Shown one piece after another: positions 5,530 to 9,965 of a stretch of 9,965 nt of DNA. The DNA is taken from positions 1 to 9,965 of the forward strand of contig JADLCZ010000051.1 in the NCBI GenBank assembly GCA_020846955.1, read 5' to 3'. Source of the stretch: Candidatus Nomurabacteria bacterium (GTDB lineage Bacteria > Patescibacteriota > Minisyncoccia > Phycocordibacterales > UBA9973). The notes beneath the pieces were generated by a model that searched no databases, was not told the origin of the DNA, and was given only the letters and a program-made list of their open reading frames with translations. Position 1 is the stretch's first letter; every line of letters starts with the position of its first letter. Position numbers and translations under genes: made by a program.

Positions 5530-5607
5530 ATTTATACTACCAGAATTATCTCTGGATAAACTTAATAATCAAACCGACCTAAATAATAATAAATAAATGC
5601 TACCTAT

Positions 5608-5616
5608 ATTATATCA
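5608..5616 (-). promoter_or_regulatory. Extended -10 promoter of the second pilin gene
   Basis: TGA-TATAAT on the minus strand (hexamer 5608-5613). No good -35 lies at 17 nt; TTGTGC occurs at about 19-nt spacing. It sits just downstream of the stop of the preceding pilin gene (5639), where no terminator is visible, so read-through may add to expression. Confidence 0.5.
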
Positions 5617-5638
5617 CAAAAACTCCTCTAAAGCACAA

Positions 5639-5950
5639 CTATTGCTCGGATCTAGGTATAGACAATTGAGGTACAATGGGATTGATACCAAATGTATTTG
5701 ACACAATCTGTACTAGCCACCATACAGAAACCATCACAAAGAGCGCTATAATCCCCCACACCATAAATTGCTTGCCTTGTTTGCGCTTCTCAGCATCCTC
5801 TGGGTTGATCACCATCTGTATCACCCCCCAAATAAATCCCACAATAGCCAAAGCAAAAAGAAGTGGCACGATACTCTGCACAATCAAGCAGGTACCATAA
5901 TCAAGTATTCCACCCAAACTCTTCAAACCAATATTTCCACAGGTATTCAT
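5639..5950 (-). CDS. Minimal T4SS-pilin-like protein without a classical signal peptide
   Basis: The start at 5950 (MNTCGNIGLK) gives 103 residues and lies 10 nt after the stop of the upstream pilin gene. A longer frame from 6025 would overlap that gene by 65 nt, and one from 5983 by 23 nt; neither adds a signal peptide. Membrane helices at about 23-47 and 63-86 flank the loop NPEDAEKRKQGKQF, followed by MVWGIIALFVMVSVWW. Loop and second helix closely resemble those of the repeat-bearing pilin (NPANEEMKKKGKSHMIWG), so the two look like the most recent paralogue pair. Cysteines 4 and 21 lie on either side of a short amphipathic stretch. The C-terminus is a short proline-containing tail. It is probably co-transcribed with the upstream gene from the promoter at 6446-6474. 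Confidence 0.72.
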   Translation of the reverse strand: MNTCGNIGLKSLGGILDYGTCLIVQSIVPLLFALAIVGFIWGVIQMVINPEDAEKRKQGKQFMVWGIIALFVMVSVWWLVQIVSNTFGINPIVPQLSIPRSEQ

Positions 5951-5960
5951 ATAATTATAA

Positions 5961-6437
5961 TTAAGTTGTTTTAGTAATATCATCGACTGTTGCTTGTATC
6001 GCAGTTGCCAATACCCATGCTCCAAGCAACAGGAATGCTCCTATGATTGTATACATCAGAGCCCCTTTTGCCTTCTTAAGAGCTTCGCTATTACCCATAG
6101 CTTTTACAAATAGGAACCCGCAATAAATAATCGCAAGTGCGACTATTGGTATACCAATTGTAAGCACAATATTGAGCACCAATTCTATGAATTCTGGAAT
6201 TGTGTCAACCTTGATAGGATTTGTAATTTTAAAATCGATGCCTGTAATACTCTTGCCATCTGTTGTAGTTGCAGCAGAGTTACTTTTTCCTCCGGTAGTT
6301 GTTGCAGCTACATGACCTGGTATATGTATTGCACCTACCATAAGAGGCATCACCAGAGTAAAGGCAATTACGAAAACAAAACTATATTTCAAAATATTTG
6401 ATAGAAGTGAGTACTTTTTATTTTTAATAAATTTCAT
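5961..6437 (-). CDS. T4SS-pilin-like protein with T/G/S-rich linker
   Basis: The protein has 158 residues. A basic start (MKFIKNKKYS) leads into a hydrophobic signal segment at about 17-36. A low-complexity stretch follows with a repeated AATTTxGKS motif (44-52 and 55-63). Two membrane helices (about 87-112 and 125-148) flank the loop AMGNSEALKKAKGAL. The second helix, TIIGAFLLLGAWVLATAIQATV, and the GN-E-KKAK loop are the most typical pilin signature of the five proteins, so this is the best reference member. The ATG at 6437 comes 8 nt after a -10 box, so the mRNA is probably leaderless. The next pilin gene starts 10 nt after its stop, making a two-gene unit. Confidence 0.8.
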   Translation of the reverse strand: MKFIKNKKYSLLSNILKYSFVFVIAFTLVMPLMVGAIHIPGHVAATTTGGKSNSAATTTDGKSITGIDFKITNPIKVDTIPEFIELVLNIVLTIGIPIVALAIIYCGFLFVKAMGNSEALKKAKGALMYTIIGAFLLLGAWVLATAIQATVDDITKTT

Positions 6438-6445
6438 ATAAGTCT

Positions 6446-6474
6446 ATTGTATATTATTAGAATATATCGGGCAA
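6446..6474 (-). promoter_or_regulatory. Candidate leaderless promoter of the pilin pair 6437-5639
   Basis: On the minus strand TTGCCC (6469-6474), a 17-nt spacer and TACAAT (6446-6451). The ATG at 6437 begins 8 nt after the -10 box, which leaves room for a leader of only one or two bases. It lies in the 42-nt gap after the stop of the large pilin-like gene. Confidence 0.55.
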
Positions 6475-6479
6475 GTATA

Positions 6480-7400
6480 TTATAGGAATGACCAGCTAGT
6501 TGGGAAGCCAAGTGATGTAAGGATGGTATGGATGATCAGCCACGCAGCAAGTGCTACAACATAGCCTACTAGGACCTTGCCCAATATACTCTTGGCCTTG
6601 CCTTTATTGTGCTCATTGGCTCCTGAGAATATAAGCAGGAACCCAGCATAAGCAAATATAATTGCAGCAAGTGGTGTAGCAAAGTATACAAGCAAGAATG
6701 TAATCACATTGTTTACAAGCATCCCAAGCATTTTGAAATCGCAAGCAGTTGTGTATTTACTAGCTGTAGGCAGATCAGGATCAGCAGATGTCTCACCTGT
6801 CTTGTTACAATCAGGTACGATGCCACCATTCCATTTTTTTAGAGTAGTAGATGTATTAGAAGCAGAACTTGAGCCAGAGGACAAGCTTGGATTCGGATCA
6901 GCGACAATACGAGCAAGAATTTGATTGTTATTTATATCAACAGAGCCAATATAGTTTGCACCAATATAAGAATTCAAAACATTTTCTACAGCATTTTCTA
7001 TTTTAAAAACACTTAGAGTTGCTGGTTGTATACTTCCCCTCATAAATACAATTTTACCATCACGGGCATAAGCATTGCCGACAATTTTCATGCTTCCTGT
7101 TGTTGTGCCTATAAATGGATACTTCTCATCGTCATAATCCTTTATCTTTAGCATATCAACATTCACAGGTGAGGCAGATCCTTCTATCCCCCTTTCTTCA
7201 GAGAAAGTAAGTCGGGCATTCTTGGCATCAAGACCTTCTATTTTATTTAATTCTTCTTGAAATTTAGCACTAGCAGAGCCTGGCAGAATAGTAACAGCAT
7301 TTTTATTATTAACAAATACAAAGCCAGCGTAAACAATAGATGGCGAGACAAAAATGATAGAGAAGTTGATTATAAGTAAAAAAGTGAGAAATTTTTTCAT
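6480..7400 (-). CDS. Large pilin-like protein with N-terminal ectodomain
   Basis: The start at 7400 (MKKFLTFLL) gives a signal peptide (1 to about 25) and 306 residues; the frame from 7430 adds 10 polar residues and would overlap the upstream gene. It begins 4 nt after that gene's stop, so it belongs to the methyltransferase/solute-binding operon. Residues 26-180 form an ectodomain I do not recognise (segments SAKFQEELNKIEGLDAKNARLTF and KIVGNAYARDGKIVFMRGSI), followed by a Ser/Thr-rich linker and a short region with two cysteines (DCNKTGE, TACDF). The last 87 residues are pilin-like: two helices (about 230-258 and 271-296) around SGANEHNKGKAKSIL, then GKVLVGYVVALAAWLIIHTIL. The C-terminal match is clear; the ectodomain function is unknown. 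Confidence 0.7.
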   Translation of the reverse strand: MKKFLTFLLIINFSIIFVSPSIVYAGFVFVNNKNAVTILPGSASAKFQEELNKIEGLDAKNARLTFSEERGIEGSASPVNVDMLKIKDYDDEKYPFIGTTTGSMKIVGNAYARDGKIVFMRGSIQPATLSVFKIENAVENVLNSYIGANYIGSVDINNNQILARIVADPNPSLSSGSSSASNTSTTLKKWNGGIVPDCNKTGETSADPDLPTASKYTTACDFKMLGMLVNNVITFLLVYFATPLAAIIFAYAGFLLIFSGANEHNKGKAKSILGKVLVGYVVALAAWLIIHTILTSLGFPTSWSFL

Positions 7401-7404
7401 ATTT

Positions 7405-8712
7405 TTATTGTTGATACAATAGTAGTCCAAGCTCTGCTTGAGCTTTGTTTATGGCATCATTTATATCAAGCTTATTTGATAATACATTTTGTATCATATC
7501 ACGAAATATTGCATCACTTGCATTTGTATCGGGGTCAAGCCAGGTACGCCCTGAGATTGCTGAATTATAAAAGACGGTCAAGTATGGATCTGTTGGCCTT
7601 TGTGCGAGCAAGTCCCGACGCGCAGGTGGTAGTGAGAATGATGTAGCAATAGTTTTGGAAATCTCTGGATCAGTAAATAGTATTGCTGTAGATGTAGCGA
7701 GGACTACATCCTTTGTGCTCTTGGAAACGGCAAGTGCATTCATAGATGCAAATGTACGCCTTGTATTTGTACCTTTTGTCTGCAACACAGTTGCTACATC
7801 GAAGGAGAGGTTCGGGTTAACAGATTGTATATTGAAAAGCTCACTACCACGGCCGATATACAATGCCGAGCTTCCGCCAGTAAAATAATTTTTTGAATCC
7901 ATCAATCCCCTATTCCAAGAGTAAGTGGAGCTTGTTGGGTTGGCAAATTGTGTATAGAATTGCACGACTGATTCTGATTGTAATTTATTTTGGCCAATTT
8001 GTTGCTCTCCTAGTACAGAAACCAATTTTTCATTTTCTTTTTTAACTATTGGATTGCCATTTTGTATCAAGAGGAGCGAGACAATGTCCTTGGCATGCAA
8101 TACATTGTCGTATGATCCAAGCGCAATCATACTTTGAGCAATTGTTCCATCGGCAGAACTTTTTGTTAATTTACTATTCAATTCCAATAGCTCATCCCAA
8201 TAAGTAGGAGCTTGTGCTATACCATTATTTGAAAGCAAATCCTTGTTGTAATAAAGCACCAATGGGTCGACTGTGATAGGCAGTGCTAGAATTCCTTTGT
8301 CGCCTAGGTATACTTCTGCCCCATCTATAAATGTATCTCTGAAAGTTTTCTCAGGGTAGGAAGTGTATGGTATTGGTGTAATGAATTTCTGCTCCTTTAG
8401 AATAAGGTCGTCTGGTAGCATAAAGAGGTCTGGCCCTGTGCCACTTGCAATAGCTTGAACAATTGTATCTGAATATGTCTTTTTATCTTTCTGGGAATAT
8501 TTCACAATTAGATCCGGATTTTTTGTATTAACATCTTCGATTGCTTTTGCAAATTCGATTGCTGGTACTGTACCCCATATAGTGATGTTTCCTACTAGCT
8601 TCTGCGAAGGACCCTTTTTGCCAATAGGCAAGAATCCAGAAAAGACAAGTACAGCAAAAACAAAAAATGCTAAAAAGATCGCTAATATAATTGTTTGAAA
8701 ATTACTTTTCAT
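7405..8712 (-). CDS. Extracellular solute-binding protein, family 1 type, membrane-anchored
   Basis: The protein has 435 residues and the general build of ABC-importer sugar-binding proteins. It starts with an uncleaved-looking hydrophobic anchor (about 7-28, no lipobox cysteine), then LVGNITIWGTVPAIEFAKAIEDVN, the first strand and helix of lobe one. GTGPDLFMLPDD and a GILALPITVDPLVLYYNKDLL hinge segment are highly typical of the family, and QAPTYWDELLELNSKLT is the classical 'P.TWDEL' helix. Family members bind sugars or other small molecules and hand them to a permease. No permease or ATPase gene is present here, so the ligand and purpose are open. The start at 8712 overlaps the methyltransferase stop by 11 nt. 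The large pilin-like gene follows after 4 nt, which suggests a shared job at the cell surface. Confidence 0.85.
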   Translation of the reverse strand: MKSNFQTIILAIFLAFFVFAVLVFSGFLPIGKKGPSQKLVGNITIWGTVPAIEFAKAIEDVNTKNPDLIVKYSQKDKKTYSDTIVQAIASGTGPDLFMLPDDLILKEQKFITPIPYTSYPEKTFRDTFIDGAEVYLGDKGILALPITVDPLVLYYNKDLLSNNGIAQAPTYWDELLELNSKLTKSSADGTIAQSMIALGSYDNVLHAKDIVSLLLIQNGNPIVKKENEKLVSVLGEQQIGQNKLQSESVVQFYTQFANPTSSTYSWNRGLMDSKNYFTGGSSALYIGRGSELFNIQSVNPNLSFDVATVLQTKGTNTRRTFASMNALAVSKSTKDVVLATSTAILFTDPEISKTIATSFSLPPARRDLLAQRPTDPYLTVFYNSAISGRTWLDPDTNASDAIFRDMIQNVLSNKLDINDAINKAQAELGLLLYQQ

Positions 8713-9232
8713 ATGTAAAGATTATACCATAATGTATATCTCCGACGTCAATGCGTTCTTTTAATTTAAAACCATTTTTTGCAAATAATTCTCGAACTAC
8801 AGGCTCAGGTACAACATGATTTCTATGTGGACCCATATTGTTGTAAGAATTTGACCAATCTATAAAAAGCACTTGGCCACCGGGTCGCATAATTCTAGAA
8901 ATTTCTTTTACAAAAGAATCTTTGTTCTCAAGTTGAAAGAGTATATTGGAAACGATTGCCAAATGTATAACCTCGTCTCTAAGCTTTGTCCCGCCAACTT
9001 TTTCCAAATCGCCACAAATATATTCAATATTTTTTAAATTCTTTTCTCTTGCAAGTTGTCGAGTACGATCCAGTAGCCCCTTTTGTATATCGATACTATA
9101 CACCTTGCCTCTGGATCCTACACGATCCGCTACTTCTATAGTATAGAATCCAGAGCCTGACCCAAGATCAGCTACGGAGCACCCAGTGATATCACCACAT
9201 TGTAGAATATTGGTTCTCGGGTTTGTGAACAT
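8702..9232 (-). CDS. Class I SAM-dependent methyltransferase
   Basis: This 176-residue Rossmann-fold methyltransferase has motif I VADLGSGSGFYT (20-31), the acidic residue after strand 2 in VYSIDI (D48), motif II-like YICGDLEKV (71-79), and the post-motif RIMRPGGQVLFIDW (113-126), where RPGG is usual. It is of the UbiE/Methyltransf_11/31 general type; the substrate cannot be read from the sequence. It is short for the group: there is little before motif I, but the core is complete. The ATG at 9232 lies 7 nt after an extended -10, giving a leaderless start. Its stop overlaps the solute-binding protein gene by 11 nt, so it leads a three-gene operon ending at 6480. Its place there could be incidental or point to modification of an envelope component. 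Confidence 0.85.
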   Translation of the reverse strand: MFTNPRTNILQCGDITGCSVADLGSGSGFYTIEVADRVGSRGKVYSIDIQKGLLDRTRQLAREKNLKNIEYICGDLEKVGGTKLRDEVIHLAIVSNILFQLENKDSFVKEISRIMRPGGQVLFIDWSNSYNNMGPHRNHVVPEPVVRELFAKNGFKLKERIDVGDIHYGIIFTYEK

Positions 9233-9239
9233 ATATTAA

Positions 9240-9248
9240 ATTATATCA
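9240..9248 (-). promoter_or_regulatory. Extended -10 promoter of the methyltransferase operon
   Basis: TGA-TATAAT on the minus strand (hexamer 9240-9245), 7 nt before the ATG at 9232. It has the same TGATATAAT nonamer as the promoter at 5608-5616. No clear -35 is seen; that region falls inside the end of gyrA, whose stop is at 9259-9261. Confidence 0.55.
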
Positions 9249-9258
9249 CAATAAAAAA

Positions 9259-9965
9259 TTAAAGAAATGTAATTGATGCGATAGAGTCGCCAGCGCGCAT
9301 CTTCATGATAGTCACACCTTGTGTTTGACGTCCACTTGTTGGAATCGAATCGAGATTTACACGAATGACTTGGCCCTTCTGAGAAACTGCAATAATTTCT
9401 GATTCATCACCAACAATTTTTGCAACAATTAATTTGCCAGTTTTGGCTGTAACTTTAGCAGTCTTGATTCCGCTACCTCCACGTTTTTGAGTTTTGTATT
9501 CTTTGATACCAGTCTTTTTACCAAGTCCTTGTGAGCCCATAGTGAGCAATGAAAGCTTGGTCTCGCCTTTAGCTATCCTATCTACACCGATCACTTTGTC
9601 TCCTTTGGATAATTTAATAGCTCTGACTCCACCTGCATTTCGGCCCATTTCGCGAACATCCCCCTCAGTAAATCGAATAGACTGACCAAGCGTTGTCGCA
9701 AGCATTACATCGTCTCCACGTGTTATCGGTAGCACGGCTTGGAGTTCATCACCCTTTTCAAGCTTGATAGCTATGAGTCCGCTACGGCGTACGTCTTTGA
9801 AGCTCTCGGCATTTACTTTCTTTACAGTTCCATTGGCTGTGACCATCATTAGTGTCTCGACAGTCTTCTTTGTCTCTTTGTCGATTGGCAAGATTGAAGT
9901 CACCTTTTCATCACCTTCAAGCGATATGAAGTTTACAATTGATTTGCCTTTTGTGGCACGTTTAC
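9259..9965 (-). CDS. gyrA: DNA gyrase subunit A, C-terminal part (5' end outside window)
   Basis: GyrA is the DNA-cleaving subunit of gyrase, which introduces negative supercoils. The frame stays open to the window edge (continuing upstream of the GTG at 9903 with RATKGKSIVNFISLEGDEKV), so 234 residues are seen and the gene begins outside. All of them belong to the C-terminal DNA-wrapping beta-pinwheel. Blade signatures repeat about every 50 residues: RATKGKSIVNF, TANGTVKKV...RRSGLIAIKLEKGDEL, TTLGQSIRF...GRNAGGVRAIKLSKGDKV, KTQKRGGSGIKTAK, SQKGQVIRV...GRQTQGVTIMKMRAGD. The catalytic tyrosine domain and the GyrA box of the first blade would lie upstream. ParC is the alternative, but the regular blade repeats favour GyrA. 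No terminator separates it from the methyltransferase gene; the next start is 26 nt past its stop. Confidence 0.93.
   Translation of the reverse strand, partial: KRATKGKSIVNFISLEGDEKVTSILPIDKETKKTVETLMMVTANGTVKKVNAESFKDVRRSGLIAIKLEKGDELQAVLPITRGDDVMLATTLGQSIRFTEGDVREMGRNAGGVRAIKLSKGDKVIGVDRIAKGETKLSLLTMGSQGLGKKTGIKEYKTQKRGGSGIKTAKVTAKTGKLIVAKIVGDESEIIAVSQKGQVIRVNLDSIPTSGRQTQGVTIMKMRAGDSIASITFL

Noticed and set aside
5951..6025. Extended N-terminus of the minimal pilin (start at 6025)
   Set aside because: It would overlap the upstream pilin gene by 65 nt and adds charged residues, not a signal peptide; the start at 5950 fits the 10-nt spacing.
4321..7400. A complete type IV secretion or conjugation locus
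   Set aside because: Only pilin-like subunits are present; no ATPase, channel, coupling protein or relaxase is encoded in the window.

Overview
The window reads as chromosomal DNA from a small-genome bacterium of the Candidate Phyla Radiation (Patescibacteria), most likely a Parcubacteria-type lineage. This is an inference. It rests on AT-rich coding sequence, tight packing with few Shine-Dalgarno sites, and above all a run of two-helix 'T4SS pilin' proteins of the kind typical of that group. TGA acts as a stop (end of the gene at 2807-3817), which argues against the lineages that read TGA as glycine. There is no sign of phage, plasmid or insertion-sequence genes; the only mobile-type gene is an HNH endonuclease. 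No gene-free stretch exceeds 300 bases.

Layout. 1-1745 (+): 3' part of infB, rbfA joined to it by an overlapping TAATG, then tRNA-Cys(GCA). A bidirectional hairpin terminator at 1761-1789 separates this from a minus-strand tRNA block, read from 2683 down to 1796: tRNA-Leu(UAG), tRNA-Lys(CUU), HNH endonuclease, tRNA-Leu(UAA). Within the block, the 99-nt spacer 2503-2601 carries three small inverted repeats and a degenerate copy of the tRNA-Lys 5' end. Divergent promoters at 2693-2722 (-) and 2745-2773 (+) serve the tRNA block and a two-gene operon (2807-4254). That operon encodes an SPFH/band-7-like membrane protein and a small membrane-anchored protein of unknown function. A bidirectional terminator at 4272-4303 closes it.

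From 9965 back to 4321 everything is on the minus strand: the gyrA 3' part, a SAM methyltransferase, a membrane-anchored family-1 solute-binding protein with no permease beside it, and five consecutive two-helix pilin-like proteins. The five share the same core (helix, short polar loop rich in E/K/G, helix) but carry very different extracytoplasmic parts: a ~220-residue ectodomain, a short T/G/S linker, almost nothing, a short Cys-containing tail, and a tandem Cys-rich 57-residue repeat. Candidate promoters at 9240-9248, 6446-6474, 5608-5616 and 5082-5110 would split the run into four transcription units. Several of them lie so close to the start codon that the mRNAs would be leaderless.

Working picture (inference): 9232-4321 is an envelope/surface-appendage locus. 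Its pilin paralogues would make a pilus or envelope structure, possibly linked to substrate capture by the solute-binding protein. The most unusual points are the decorated pilin set, the very recent 171-bp duplication inside one pilin gene, and the HNH gene wedged 3 nt from a tRNA with a 22-bp dyad over its own promoter and start.
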